Source: Marsupella aquatica
Taxonomy: Eukaryota; Marchantiophyta
Direction of reading: 5' to 3'
Assembly (NCBI GenBank): GCA_973895155.1
Contig: OZ316894.1
Location: 25,482,001-25,546,000 of the forward strand
Length of the DNA: 64,000 bases
Shown here: piece after piece, positions 1 to 13,127 of the stretch
How positions within the stretch are numbered: position 1 is the first letter of the stretch
Layout: each line of letters begins with the position of its first letter
Made by a program: the position numbers and the translations under genes
Notes under the pieces: model-generated
The model's database searches: none
What the model was told of the DNA's origin: nothing
What the model saw: the letters and a program-made list of their open reading frames with translations, nothing else

Positions 1-25
1 TTAGACTGTATGTGTCCGGACGCAG

Positions 26-3000
26 GAGTACACATCAGAGAACATTGACTGGACGAGAGTAGACTTTGAAGACAATCAGGATTGCCTCGACCTTATTGAG
101 AAGGTGAGAGAAACTATTGACGCGGACACTTTGCGTCCAGGTTACTATGTGAAGGGAATTTGTGACGGAATGTTCTCCTATAGCGCATACTGTCCTAGGT
201 CCTTGGGCCTGGCAAGACCGAGAAGGTTCACGTTTCTTTTACATTTATGGTTGTATATTTCAGAATTCGCCTCTGCTGATCGCTTTCTTCGCGATCTTTC
301 CGTCAGGTTGAATATTATTTTCGTGTCCGTATTTCAATTGTAATGCTAGCGCATGTGACGTGACATACCAAGTGGACCAATCTAATTAAAGCATTGTGCT
401 TTGATTGTTGCAGAAACCTCTTGGCCTGATATCCCTGCTTGATGAAGAGTGTACCTTCCCTAAGGCATCCAATATCACTCTCGCCAACAAATTGAAAGAG
501 CATTTGAAAGGAAACGCTTGTTTCAAAGGCGAACGTAGCAAGGCTTTTCGCATATGTCACTATGCTGGCGAGGTGGGTACAAAGGCTTATTATTATCACA
601 AGAATAGCATTTAGAAGAGTTGGCATTACAGATTTCTCAGGGAAGCAGAACTGTTAATGATTTCGAAATACTACTGTCCTTATCGATAAACACAGATACG
701 TTGAATCTTCTCAATCTTGCTGAGGAAGATCACAAAAATATATGGATTACAGAATGTGAAGGTGCTCTAAGAACCCTTCGGCTTACGTTTAGAGCTAGAC
801 CTTTGAAGGTTCTTAATCAGGCCTCGCAACGGGATGCAGGTTGTTTATGACACTGATAGCTTTTTGGAGAAGAATCGAGACCTATTGCATGGTGATCTAG
901 TAAAGCTATTAGCATCATGCAATGCCACGTTACCCAAGCTATTCGCCGGGGTCATTGGAGATAATGTTCAGAGGTTGTTGAGCCCTAACCGCAAAGCAAA
1001 TGGCACCGAGTCCCAGACTCAATCGCAGAAGCAGAGCGTGGCTACGAAATTTAAGGTAACTGCTTCAATTGGAAATCATACCTTGGAAAGTCATATCGTA
1101 CTGATTTGTTGGGAGCCTCATAATTGGCAATGTTTGTATTTCAGGGGCAATTATTCAAGCTGATGCAAAGGCTAGAAGTTACGGAGCCTCATTTTATTCG
1201 CTGCATCAAACCAAACAGTTTGCAACTGCCCAGTATATATGAGCAAGAGCTCGTCTTGCAGCAGCTGCGGTGTTGTGGGGTGTTGGAGGTTGTGCGAATA
1301 TCTCGCTCCGGTTATCCCACACGCCATCTCTTCCAGCAATTTGCAGACAGGTCGGTTAATAATTCCCCTCCTCGATGGAGTCGCATCAAGGCTTTTAGAA
1401 TGCATCGAGTAGTATTCGTTCAGATTCTACAGAATACACTGAATTTTAGTTCTTGTGCTGCAGATATGCGTTCTTAGTCCCGAAGCCCCTCGTAGGCCAG
1501 CTGGATCCATTTAATATCTGCTTGGAAATCTTGAATCAATTTGGGATACCTCAAGAGATGTATCAAGTTGGCAGCACCAAGCTTTTCTTTCGTGCTGGAC
1601 AGGTAATAGGAAACGTTTCCAGAAGTGTTATCAGTAGGTTATGAGATCGAAATAGTTCACTGTTCGTTACTATGGTCTCCAGTTTTCCGGAGCAATGGCC
1701 TTAGTGAGACAGAGTGAAAGTCTCGGGCACTATTCTGGTTGCAATTGCCTTGTAAGTCTAAACAATTCATACTTATGCTCAGCGTATGAGGCAAGAAGTG
1801 TCTTGCTCTTTATTCCTTTGCCTGCGATCATTGACTAAGAATAATTTTCTGTCATGCAGATCGGTCAGTTAGAAGACCTGAGGATCCAAACACTTGAAGG
1901 GGTCGTTGGTATGCAGAAACTATATAGAGGCTACAAGGTTCGCTCATATTACAAGAAATTAAGGACAGTTGCGATATTCTTGCAGTCCAGTAAGTATTCC
2001 AGGCTCTTTCGGATGCTTACAACCTCGTGATGTAAAGTTATAGTCAACTCAGGATGTTGGGTGTATCAATATTCTAAAGACTTGTGGATATGAAAACGTG
2101 GGCTGGCAAACGAGTAGTAACTTTTCGGATATGTCACTGTTCTTTCAAAGGATGCTATTTAGAACGTTATGAGTCGATGACCTGGACTTCACAATTGTAA
2201 CTTTTTAATTTTGTATTATAACTAATATCGTACTATATTGACATCTTCAGTGATAAGAGGAGTCAAGGCAAGGCGAGAATACCGGATTCTCAGAGAGAGG
2301 CACTATGCTGCAATCAACATACAGAAGCATGCACGGCGCCACGCTGAACATGTCAGATACAGAATTACTCTAAGGAGCATCGTGCTAGCCCAGTCAGGTC
2401 AGAAACGTGCACCACATTTCCGAGCTACAGTAATCGTCAATGTGTAGTGTAAAGTTCAGAATGTACGTACAATGACTTTCCACATGTTCGTATGATTGCA
2501 TTGTGGAAATTAGTATGTTTTTATACTCTACCACCGGGCCCGTGTCTTTACGTTTAAGCAAAGCCTTGCGATTAGAACTGGCATGTGGAGTCATTGTCCT
2601 TTCCATAGCACTGCACTTTAATGTAGGAAATCCTCTCAATTGAATGAATTGATATTAATCTATATAGATCTTTACTGCAGTAGTCTTGGCGCTTCAATGG
2701 TATTTCTTTCAGATCAGGAGCCTGGAAGTAGCATTCCAGGAAAATGAAGTGAAAGTCAGCTTGATACCACAATATTTGCTGCGTGGGCAAGGGACTACTG
2801 AGCCAAATTGTACATAATGACCATGAATTTGATGATGAATGTGATCAAATTATTCAATGCGCTCACAATAGGACTGCATTTGCACGTGCACGATTGAATT
2901 TTATCCAAATCTAGGTGTCACGTGGCAGTGACCAACAATAACGTTCTTTTTGCATAACAGCTGTCCGGAGATGGTCTGCCAAGAAGGTTCTAAGGAGCTA

Positions 3001-4287
3001 TCAAGAAATAAGAGCCGAAGAGGTGAGGATTGCAGAAGAGGAAGCCGCCCAAAAAGCAGCAGCTGCTGTTGCTTCGCAGTTAGCTTCAAAAGAAGCCAGA
3101 AGCAGGAACGCACTGGTTTCTGCCCACGATGAAAGTGTAAGTCACAAAGGATCTTCGCTTTGGACGGAAATTTAGACAGGAGAAGAGAACGGCCCTCTTT
3201 TATTTTAATAACTGCACAGCTCAAACTTCCTGCTGTACAATCTGGGTCCATCAAACTGGTTGTAGGTAGAGTGAGATGTCTTTGGTCCTAGTCTGAGGGT
3301 TGGACCATTCTTTTTTGAGTGTCCTTGTATTTTCTTGAACCATATGCTTGTTAAAATTGAGATGTGTTCCTCGTACCGGTTGTTCTACAAGGGATAGCTG
3401 TCTAGGCAGTTAAGAGGAAATTTGATGGTATTCAAGTGTGGTTGTTCTTCAGCGTTTGTTCTCTTGGCTTGAAAAACTAAAAGTATGCTTGATAAGCTGA
3501 ACACTAGAGGCTTGGACTGTTACAGGATCCTGAAGGAGAAGCAACAATTAGGATCCAGCCCTCAGTATTACTGGAGCTACAGAAACGAGCACTTGCTGCG
3601 GAAAAGTCTTTACGAGAGAAAGAAGAGGACAATGTACTCCTGAAGCACCGTCTGCAACAGTTTGAGGCTAGGTGGCTAGAGCACCAAGCAAAAATGGAAT
3701 CGATGGAGGAAATGTGGCAGAAACAGATGACTTCTTTGCAATTGAAACTGGCTGTTGCAAAGAAAAGTCTTGCCAATGAAGAACCAGCAGTTCTTCAAAC
3801 TCACCAAGATGAGAGCCTGAATCTGCGAATCAGCGTTTCTAGACACCGTGCGACTCGGCATATACTACCTCATGAAGAAGAAGACTTTGAATGGGATGAT
3901 TCCACCACCTTGGGAACAAAGTCCCCAGAGATGAGTGTCACTCCGAGGAAATATCCCCCTCATGCGCCTTCAGATTACCCTCACCACAATAGAGGGGAAT
4001 TGGATGCAGGTAGATCACTAGTAGGGCATTTGGTTAAGGAGTTTGACCAGCGAACCCAGGTATTCAACGATGATTCTGATTTCTTAGTGGAAGTGAAGTC
4101 AGGTCAGACGGAGGCGAATTTAAATCCTGACGAGGAACTGCGAAAGCTGAAACTACGGTTCGATATATGGAAGAAGGACTTCAAGGTAAGGCTTAGGGAG
4201 ACAAAGACAGTTCTCCAGAAGCTTGGAAACATGGATCCCGTGGAGAAAAATAAGAAAAAATGGTGGAGTAAGAGGACTAACCTTTAA
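26..4287 (+). CDS. class VIII (ATM1-type) myosin heavy chain, C-terminal part, 5' end outside the window
   Basis: Actin-based motor of the plant class VIII, known from the family to act at the plasma membrane, plasmodesmata and endosomes. Nine exons read in phase: 26-103, 414-572, 840-1055, 1145-1350, 1464-1602, 1860-1989, 2251-2397, 2961-3136, 3526-4287, giving 670 codons, roughly the last 55-60% of a family member. The motor part shows KPLGLISLLDEE, HYAGE joined to VVYDTDSFLEKNRDLL, PHFIRCIKPN, QQLRCCGVLEVVRISRSG and the converter MYQVGSTKLFFRAGQ. Four IQ-like repeats follow (near KLYRGYKVRSYYKKL, SMIRGVKARREYR, INIQKHARRHAEHVRYR, LAQSAVRRWSAKKV), then an Ala/Glu-rich coiled coil. The tail ends with the class VIII signature NPDEELRKLKLRFDIWKKDF and a basic WW patch. 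All visible introns are GT-AG and phases match across each junction. I see no frameshift or stop, so the gene looks intact here. The window opens in the last bases of an intron (acceptor CAG at 23-25). Confidence 0.93.
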
Positions 4288-5445
4288 ACAAACTGATCCT
4301 TCCGCCTTTTTTTAATCCTAGTATTCTCGTTATATTGCCGAAGCCCTTGATCGATTTCCTTTTCTGGGATCTCTTTTTACTACTATCGAAGGTAGCTTCT
4401 GCCTGTCTAGTGTAAATTCAACGTGCCTCATTGAGGGAAGCACTAGTCGTAGGCACGTCGTCAAGTGACCGGCAATGTCGACGACCTGGGTGATTGATTA
4501 CACCCTGATTTCTGTGAAAGTAGTTGACCATTCATTTGTAGAGTTGACAAATATTTAGATCATCAATCCTGACGGATAATGTACCAAATTGCCTTCAATT
4601 ACTGTATACTTATGCTCTTCGGCATCCGACTTTAGTGCCAGACTTGCTCAGTCAGCCTTGAAGACTCGCCCGGAAGACTCTCAGTCACCCGTAAATCAAA
4701 TCAGTTACGGGACTGATTCTGCATGCTTGTGTGTCAAGCGCCGTAAAGTCGTGCACCAAAGGTGTCGACTACTGAATCATTTCACCTTACTCAGAGGACA
4801 GAGTCTGCCTCTCATATGTATGACAAAATCAGATTCTCTTTCTATAAACCAGATTTTTTATCGAAAAGACATTGAGTACGATGGTTTGAGCATTTCTGGT
4901 CTTAGTCGAAATCCGTCGGCTATATTGTTTTTGTCCCCAACTTTTGGGAGAAGCTGTTCGTAGACGGTAGAGTTACTATGTGGCTGCTAGCCTTGTTATT
5001 GCTGCACACGCTGGGCCTGGTGATGTGCATCAAGCCCTGCTTGGTAAGGCCTTTTGTTGCCATGTATACCTGAGCCGTTAATGTGTTCTGCTTTGACGTT
5101 TTAAATTGGCAGCCCTCCAACCAATCAAATTCTCTGCAGTCCATTGTGGTGGTACCTTCAGTCAAAAGTAATACAATCCCAGCAGTGGTGACTGATAAGT
5201 AGAAGGATGAGCAGATTTTTACATTCGTAAGCTTCATTAAACTAAATGTCATGCTCTTATAAAGAGAGATATGCTTAGTAGACCCCTTTCTGGAAAAAGT
5301 TTGCTTAATCAACCGCCTCATACTTTTCCCCAATCTGGACCGTTGATGGATCTTTCAATCTCAGATCTGGATCGTTGATAGACCTCAGGGGGTCAATCAA
5401 GTGACAAGTTTCATTTTGGGGGTCCATCAAACAAATATCTCTCTT
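4288..5445. other. region downstream of the myosin, no gene seen
   Basis: Probably holds the myosin 3' UTR at its start. The short open frames have no recognisable protein character, and I see no RNA gene or mobile element with clear ends. Confidence 0.5.
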
Positions 5446-6789
5446 ATAAATTCAACTTTGAGTTCAAGGAAACACCCCACATGGTAGAGTGCATCAAAGT
5501 ATGAAGTTGTTAGGACTTTGACTAGTCCAATTGGTGTGCAGTGCTGCGGGTGTTAGGTAAATGTTGAGATGAGGATAAGAATAAATTCAACTTTGAGTTC
5601 AAGGAAACCCCACATGGTAGAGTGCATCAAAGTATGAAGTTGTTAGGACTTTGACTACCGTCTTCCCCCGAACACAAGGCCTGGGCGCTATATTCAAATA
5701 GTGAGCCAAGGGGCGCTCTATTCGAATATAACGCCCAGGGCGCTGTGTTCGAGTTTGAAGTCAATGTTTTCATTTTCTGGACTTGTGGCGCTGTGTTTGA
5801 AATGTGACGTTGTGTTCAAAATGTGGCGTTGTGCTCAAATTTAGGGTAATGTGCTTGAATTCTGTCATTGTGAGTTGCATGTAGGGTGTAAGTAGGAATG
5901 ATAGGTATAGAAGTTATGTCTATTAGAGAGGAGTGTGTTCAAGTTTAGGTTTTTTGACTTCCCAACAATATTTGCTCAGGTCAAAGGATGTGTAGCTAAA
6001 TAATTGAATTGCTTACATTACACAATGGGAGAAATCAAATTTGCAATAGAAAACAAAACCTGACAAACCATAGGTACCAAGTGTACTAATTATTATCACT
6101 TAGTAAAACATATTCGTCCACTTTTCATTGTTGTTTGGTTTACTGTGGGCAATTTGCTCATTTTTATTATTTAATATTTCTTCATGCAGTCTGGAATGTT
6201 TGTGAGACTGCTTTGTTTCTATTGGAGTGCCTCGATCTTGAGGGCAATGGAAAATTGGAAATAGAGAAAGTGAGTTGTCAGACCTAATTATGCATGTAGG
6301 CACTATGGGTTTCTTTGGCGAGACGCCGTGGAGTCAGTCAGAGGTTGATGTGAAAGTTTGCTGAAAGTTCACACAGTTGAAGAATATATTGATACTTCCA
6401 GATTGCTGCTTAACATTTTGGAAACGGCGCACGCTTCTCCGAGAATGAAGGATTTTGAAATTAGCTTACATTTCTCAAAGGACGATGGATTTTGTAAGTT
6501 GAAAGAGCGGATGTGTCGGACGATTTTAAGTAATGTATTGTAGTTGCAACCCGGTTCCCTTTCTCCTATAGTCACTTGTGCACATTTTCCAACACAAAGT
6601 CAGTTTCAAACACAGCGCCCGGGCACTGTGTTAATATGGTGTTGTGTTTGAGTCAAAACATCTTTTTTGTCTAAAGTCCCTGTTTTGACCATATTCAAAC
6701 ACAGCGCCCAGGTGCTGTGTTCGGGGGAAGACAGTAGTCCAATTGGTGTGCAGTGCGGGTGTTAGGTAAATGTTGAGATGAGGATAAGA
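5446..6789 (+). repeat. 135-bp tandem duplication; second copy split by a TIR element
   Basis: Copy 1 is 5446-5580. Copy 2 starts at 5581, is broken at 5657 by a mobile element, and resumes at 6735 to about 6789. Copies differ by a few small indels. Because copy 1 is uninterrupted it preserves the pre-insertion target site (GACTAGTCC). Confidence 0.88.
5658..6734. mobile_element. 1,077-bp non-autonomous TIR DNA transposon, TA target duplication
   Basis: The ends are inverted repeats of about 40-45 bp: CCGTCTTCCCCCGAACACA on the left, and the complement of CTGTCTTCCCCCGAACACA on the right. Comparison with the empty duplicate next door gives a TA dinucleotide target duplication (5656-5657 and 6735-6736), as in Tc1/mariner-like elements. 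The inside has many subterminal repeats of the GCGCTGTGTT type. No transposase frame is visible; the longest open frame (6358-6543) is not recognisable. A shorter inverted relative lies at 25335-25800. Confidence 0.82.
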
Positions 6790-8699
6790 AGTGCAAGGAC
6801 GTTGAGATGAAGATAAGATGTTATCATTTTGGTCATGTCATCTGTGCATTACTGTTATGATTGTGAAGTGGTGTTGTTTGGGTGGGTAGAATTTGGTTGA
6901 AATTGTTGTTGCTAAAGTGGTGTTGCTAGGGAGGGTGAGGGTGAGGGAGCGCACGGCCGGTGACACCTGTTGGCATAACGGGATCTTGGTGTGATGGTGC
7001 TGCTCTACTTAGAGGGAGAACATATTTATTTTCCTTCCCCCATGTCCTTTCTGTCTCTATTTTTGCTCTCCCTTCCTCTGGGATACAAACGTACCCAATC
7101 ATCAGGTGGATGGGCCATTTCAGGTGCACTCAAGGAGCCACACAAGTAATTTGATATTCTCTCAGGTCTGCTCTCGTGCCATCAAGATTGTGGAATTGAC
7201 TCACATTATAGAGGTCTCTTCCCCTTCCTTGAGTGTAGTGTTCCAGACCATTTGAGTGAGGCTTTTGAGAGAGCATTTGAACAATTCTATGTTGACTTTG
7301 CAATATACAGACAGGTAATTGGTACCGATCAAACACACGATCTTATCTGACACGATACACATGTATGTCAAGCCAAATGCAATTTGAACTTCAAAGAATC
7401 CATGTCCATATACACACAACCTGGTCAGCCCACCATAGCCACCAAAGCTTGCACTCAAAAGGCTCAATATCAAAAAATTGTCTTTCAAGCCCTTCCAAGG
7501 GGATAGCTATCCTTCATAAACACAAAATGAATGCTAATTGCTCGTACAGCACACATACAAAACCTACTAGATAGTATGATGCGCTATACTATCACCCATT
7601 ATGGTGTAACAAAGCAGACCCTATCAAGGGAGTACTTACCAGAGAACTGAGTTGTATCCAAGCCCACAAAAGACCTTTACTTATTCACACGTGATGGGTC
7701 AGAAGAGAGGACCAAAAACAGACCATTGCATTGGCGAAATCTCTCAATATCACACCACTAGCATATTACCCATGCATTGCACAAATATCTTTGCGATTGT
7801 GTTGTAGTTGTGGCCGGGTTGTCTTTGCGACCACATGGTTGTGGTTGTGGAAGTCTTGTTGTTTTGGCTTGGGGGTTGTTGCTGTGGAAATTTTGTCATC
7901 TTTTTCAATCTTGCTGTTGCAAAAGTAAAGTGATTCTGGTCATATTTCCCCACTAGTTGCAAAATATTGTTATTGTTGGAGAGACAGTGTTCTTGGCACA
8001 AAAAAATGTACTCCTTTTCTCTCCCCTCCCCTCGTTTATTAGTTTGAATGTTTTCTTACAATGTTTTAATGGGTAATGGAGGTGCAGGGCAGTGGAGGGT
8101 GCGGAGGAAGGCGGAGGGCACGCAAGATGGCAAGGGTGAGCAAGGGCACATGAGGCACAAAACGGAATATAAGGTTGTTTGGGTGGATCCAACGGTGCAG
8201 AAAATTCACATCGAACACCTAATATTGCTTATCCCCAGAATGCATTTTGGAAACAGACCATGTGAAAAAGAGTGGGATTCTTTATGATAGTGTTTAGATA
8301 GAGAAATAAAGGGTTTCATTTTGATAGAACAGACTAACCTTTTAGAGACTAACCTTTTAGAAATTGAACCCTACACTATCCTTTCTATCGCACAAACAGC
8401 AAAAATTCATTCCATGAGACCAAAGTAAGTGATGGAGTCTGAAGGTGACGACATTTCTCCCTAGTGGCATTGGTGAATAATATATATATATATATATAAA
8501 AGGGGCTTACATTCGGTGTCAAGGAGTACATCTATGCAGAGAAGACTCGGCTCCCGGTGCAGACGATCATATTCTGTGCTGCTTTCTTGACTGAAATTTA
8601 GTTTGTAGTGGAGAATTTCATTAGCTTTGCATGTCATGATCGAGCGCAATTGAGTTCGTAGGGAAGAGGGTTCGCTCTCAGCGAGGGAGCGAGGAAGCG
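6790..8699. other. intergenic region upstream of TRAPPC1
   Basis: No coding region recognised. An (AT)n microsatellite lies at about 8478-8498, some 200 bp before the TRAPPC1 start codon. The last 200 bp should contain the promoter and 5' leader, but I cannot assign a TATA box with confidence. Confidence 0.45.
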
Positions 8700-10210
8700 A
8701 TGGCAGTGCAGGCAGCAGCGGGAGGGACTGGGACTGGAGGAGGACCACCCACAAACATGCGATGTATGTACATGTTTAACCGAAAAGGGGTTTGCGTACA
8801 CTACCATGTGTGGCTGCGGCCGCTGAGCAATCTTAGCAGGCAGGAGGATCAGAAACTCATGTTCGGACTTCTTTTCTCTCTGAAATCCTTCACTGCCAAA
8901 ATGGATCCCGTCGGGTAGGTCACTCGCAACCCTAAACCGCTCTCCTCTCTGGTCCTATTGTCTTTCCTTTTGCTGGTACTCTTAATTCTTGTACGTCATG
9001 GAGACAGCAAATTTGTGTCGTCCGTGAGGTTTGTCAAGTGACCACGTTGTCAAGCAGTTCTTCTCTTCCATTCTTTGAATCATTATTTCGTTCTCTCTAT
9101 CGATCTCGGAATTGGGCAATGCTGGTTCTCATGGCTGGATTAGAGTTCAGCGGGTTTCTGGGACCTTTGAGCTGTAAACTCATGCACTCATTGATGTTTT
9201 CTGTTCCACCAATTGCTGTCTCTCCTGGGCGTTGGGTGAACTGATTGTAAGCCAATGCAGTCCGATAAGTAGTTTACTTTCATTCTTGAAGCTCCCTGAA
9301 TTTGACGTAAGTGGCATTGTTCGCTGTGCAGTGGTAGCAAGGGGCAGCTAGGGGCTATGGTGATGCATGGCCAGGGTTGTTCCTTTCATAGCTTTCGGAC
9401 GAATACCTACAAGCTGAGCTTCATGGAAACACCCACTGGAATTAAGGTAAGTCGGCAGTGTCTCATTTGCTTCGCAATGACGTACCTTGTCTGGCTTACA
9501 TCTAGTAGACTTTGCGCGTGTTCAATGAGCTTCGATTTTCTGAACTCTGCAATTGACTGGCCTTCTGTTGCTGCACTGTTATTCGTGCAGATTGTCCTCT
9601 TGACAGATCCAAGGATGGGTGATCTTTCTGAAGCCTTGAAATATATATACAGCAACATTTATGTTGAGTATGTGGTGAAGAATCCTTTGTATACACCGGA
9701 CAAGCCTTTCAAGTAAGTAGCTAATATTTTATTTCTCACCTCGGACTTTTTTTGTACATGTCACATCAGGCGGCAATTCAAAAAGGAAGCTCCACAAAGT
9801 TTCTATGTTTGACATTTTTTTTGTGATATAATTGTTGACTTGGAAGGTTAAATTTTGGGCTCCTACAGTAGATCCCTCCACATTTCTAAGGAATAAGCCT
9901 GAACATAATTGAAGTGCGTCATGATGGATAAAACAGTTTGCACTCGAGTCACTGGCACTTTGCAAATCCGTTCGTAATGAAAAGTTAGATAGCTTGCCCA
10001 GTAAAGATTATTCGACAACAGAAATCAACCGACTTTGATGGGGCAGGCAAGGTTAATCAAGGCGTCAATTCTCTCGTTTTCTTGCAAGAATCTTACCGTT
10101 CATTATTTGTTAGTCTAATCCGTTTATTTGATAGCAGTTTTGTGGGGCTTGTTTGCAGATTTGAACTCTTCAATTCTGCTCTGGATGGATATGTAAAGAC
10201 CTTGAGTTAA
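8700..10210 (+). CDS. TRAPPC1: TRAPP complex subunit 1 (TRAPPC1/BET5), four exons, complete
   Basis: Core subunit of the TRAPP tethering complex, which acts as a guanine nucleotide exchange factor for Ypt1/Rab1 in ER-to-Golgi traffic; it has a longin (SNARE-like) fold. Exons are 8700-8914, 9332-9446, 9591-9712 and 10159-10210, giving 167 residues, close to the usual plant length. All introns are GT-AG and phases agree (2, 0, 2). The order of family motifs is complete: MYMFNRKGVCVHYHVWLRP, the SFTAKMDPVG/GSKGQLG junction, FHSFRTNTYKLSFMETPTG, RMGDLSEALKYIY, YVEYVVKNPLYTP and the C-terminal FELFNSALDGYVKTLS. The first 19 residues (Ala/Gly/Thr rich) are an N-terminal extension. A second ATG at Met20 (context TNMRCMYMFN) could be the real start. 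Identification is firm; the exact start is less certain. Confidence 0.95.
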
Positions 10211-11582
10211 TGAAAGAGGCCGGGCATTTCCCAGAAACATGCTATTAAGGGCAACTGTGTATGCAGCCAAAGTCAAAACTCTCTGGAGTTTTTCAACAGA
10301 TTCACGGTTTCCATCATGTTCCGCTCTTAATTGATCGAACTTTCGTGAGCTTTAGATGATTGCCGTAGAATTTTGAGAGCCTCCCAGTGAATTACGAGCC
10401 TGTACAACTATTCCAGGACAGCCCTTCGATAATCTTGTCAAACAGCAAATCCCTGTTTTGGCGTGCTGGTTAAATTTCGAAAAAGTCAATATTAATGATC
10501 CTGCTGAAGACCGCAGTCCAAGGATGGGGTTTCCTGAAGCTGGTATGGCGAGCAACAGGTCAATTGTCACGTGGTTGCCAGAATCCAATATTTTCCAATG
10601 CCACTGTACAAGGTCGAGCAAATAAAGTAGTGAGAGAGAATTGTTCAAATGTAGAACCTAAGGCTGTCCCTCGTGTTTGTTCTTGGCACCCTGTTAATGA
10701 GAACCTGTCTTGCCCCTTTCTTGCAGAACCAACGTTCTGTTTCTTAGCAGCTTTCTTGTGGGTGGGAGGACCAGGTTTTAGTTAAAAACTTGGCTAGATC
10801 AGTCCTGAACTAGTTCCGCGGAAATCTAATTTATGAATCGGCTCCTTTCCTAGAACATCGCGTTCAGCAAGGAATCCAAATGTTACCAAAGATTTTCCGC
10901 CTACTGCTCCTCATGGACTGGGTTCAGCTCATAGGGTCGAGATTTTGATGTACCATTCCAGAGTACAGTTCGCGAGTGGTGGCCGTAAAATCAGTTTCTT
11001 TCGGTGTTTCACTGTTGTTTTGCAAAACCTTGGATGCATTTGCTTTGTACATCTTGAAAATTATTGTTTCGAGAGTAGACTACGGTCTGAATAGGAGCAT
11101 GGATGTAGGGATACAGGATCACAACCCATACTGCACAAACTGAACTTTTAAAGCTCTGGCTGATTTCTTTGGCTTTACGGGGTTTAGGAGTGGGAAGTTT
11201 TACTCCCTTGGACCCCCGTTTGTTTGATTAACGAGTATCAGCCCCAGCCCTCTTCAAAGAGTGTTTTTTCCTTGGCCTTGAGTGAAGCACTCGTGTTACT
11301 CTCCCTGTTAGTTAAATTCTTGTTCCTTTTCCCTCTTGGCCAATGTGTTTGGTCTTGGTGTGGTTCTTGGCCTTCGTTCCGTTTTGGTTCCCGCCTGTTA
11401 TTCCCTGATTTTATTGGGTTGTACATTTCTTACAACTAAATTGCTCCATTCAAGACGAAGGGGAAAGGGGAAAAAACTCCTGTTGAAACGATATAAAGGA
11501 ACTCTCCGGGTAGCCGAGCTAATTTACTCTTGTGACCCTAAGGTTCAGCTTTCTAGTTTGTGTATTAATTCGAAGCTGGCTG
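10211..11582. other. intergenic region downstream of TRAPPC1, no gene seen
   Basis: The first few hundred bases are probably TRAPPC1 3' UTR. Small open frames (for example 11224-11641) show no family resemblance. Confidence 0.45.
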
Positions 11583-12082
11583 TTCCCTTTCATTACGTCG
11601 CAGGTACAAAGTCAGAAGAAAGTGTTGGTTGGTTGTGTTAGATGAGGTTGATATGTGCAGCTGCTGTACATATTCGCTGGTACTGTACTATCCACAGCCC
11701 AAATCTTGCCTACTCATATGCTGCCGTTATTTCGTTATTGTAAGTGATGTGAAATCTTACTCTTAGATGGGGTCGAGTTTTTGCTCTTAATGGGAGAGAA
11801 CCTAATCTTACCACTCAAAACAGGATCTAGATTTCCCTTTCATTACGTCGCAGGTACAAAGTCAGAAGAAAGTGTTGGTTGGTTGTGTTAGATGAGGTTG
11901 ATATGTGCAGCTGCTGTACATATTCGCTGGTACTGTACTATCCACAGCCCAAATCTTGCCTACTCATATGCTGCCGTTATTTCGTTATTGTAAGTGATGT
12001 GAAATCTTACTCTTAGATGGGGTCGAGTTTTTGCTCTTAATGGGAGAGAACCTAATCTTACCACTCAAAACAGGATCTAGAT
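11583..12082. repeat. identical 250-bp tandem duplication
   Basis: Copy 1 is 11583-11832 and copy 2 is 11833-12082. I found no difference when reading them against each other. Each starts TTCCCTTTCATTACGTCGCA and ends CAGGATCTAGAT. No gene lies in the unit. Lack of divergence means a very recent event or an assembly artefact. Confidence 0.92.
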
Positions 12083-12963
12083 AGCCATTATTGGCTGGTT
12101 TTCTAGGAATACAGCCTTTTTGGTGTCAAAATGAAGGGTATGTTCTGGGGTAGGGTTTAATTAACTAAAATATGTATCCTGGTAGTTGCACATCAAAATA
12201 GGACATATATGACACTAGACTTCATTCCATACCATGATAAACTTCATTATTTTCTTTAATTTAATAAGTGCATATTATCTATTATCACATTTTGATGTGT
12301 GACTACTGGCAGGGCTAAAACATGAGGTGCCACACATTCAAGTAAGGTCTGTATAGAGTTGTTCATGGTGTACTGTTATTTCAATTCACTTTGCTTGAGT
12401 GAATATCAAAAAAATTGTATTTGGCCTAAACTGCACTGATCATAAATTAGTTTTGGGGCCTTCGTGTGCATATGTTTTGAGCATATCAAAATAACACTTA
12501 CTCCCACAATTTTACAGACTACCCTTGGCGGCTGTGTTAGGTAGGGCCAAAATGTAACAATGACATTTTGCTTCCACAAAATTACAGATTTTGTGGATTA
12601 CCCCTGCCCAAGATATGTCATGGAAAGTTGTGTTATCATAAACCTATCTGAACAGTCATGCTTCATTTGATGAGATATTTATTAGAAATTCTTTTCCAAA
12701 TCAGGTATGATTTTTTCAGGATTGAGGAGGTTTACCGATAGGTTTAACGCAAGACAATAATCTTTGTAGGATGCTAAAGTTGTGTTATGAATGTCAGAGA
12801 AAATTTACTTTTATCATACTAGATTGGTATCCTAAAGTTTGAGATGTCTTATGCTGACTTAGTGGAGCTAGGAGTGTACAAGAAGATAAATTTTTCTCTT
12901 TATTTTTACTCAAATCTAGGATAGATTGTCATTTTTTTACTTTTTGACATGTAATAATTCTTA
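12083..12963. other. AT-rich intergenic sequence, nothing recognised
   Basis: No open frame, RNA gene or mobile-element end could be supported here. Confidence 0.4.
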
Positions 12964-13127
12964 AATTTGCAGGAATGTAAAATTTAACAATAAAACTGAA
13001 GTTCTGTTATTGTCCTTTTCTTTTCAATCACCTATTGAAGGTTTAATTTGCATGAATGTAAAATTTAACAATAAAACTGAAGTTCCTTTTATTGTCCTTC
13101 TCTTTTCAATCACCTATTGAAGGTTTT
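12964..13127. repeat. diverged 81-bp tandem duplication
   Basis: Units start at 12964 and 13045, both with AATTTGCA(G/T)GAATGTAAAA and both ending at CACCTATTGAAGGTTT. They differ by several substitutions and small indels, so this is older than the 250-bp pair just upstream. Confidence 0.8.

Noticed and set aside
104-343. Open frame beginning in the first visible myosin intron
   Set aside because: It starts at a splice donor GTG, and the exon phases on both sides require this stretch to be an intron.
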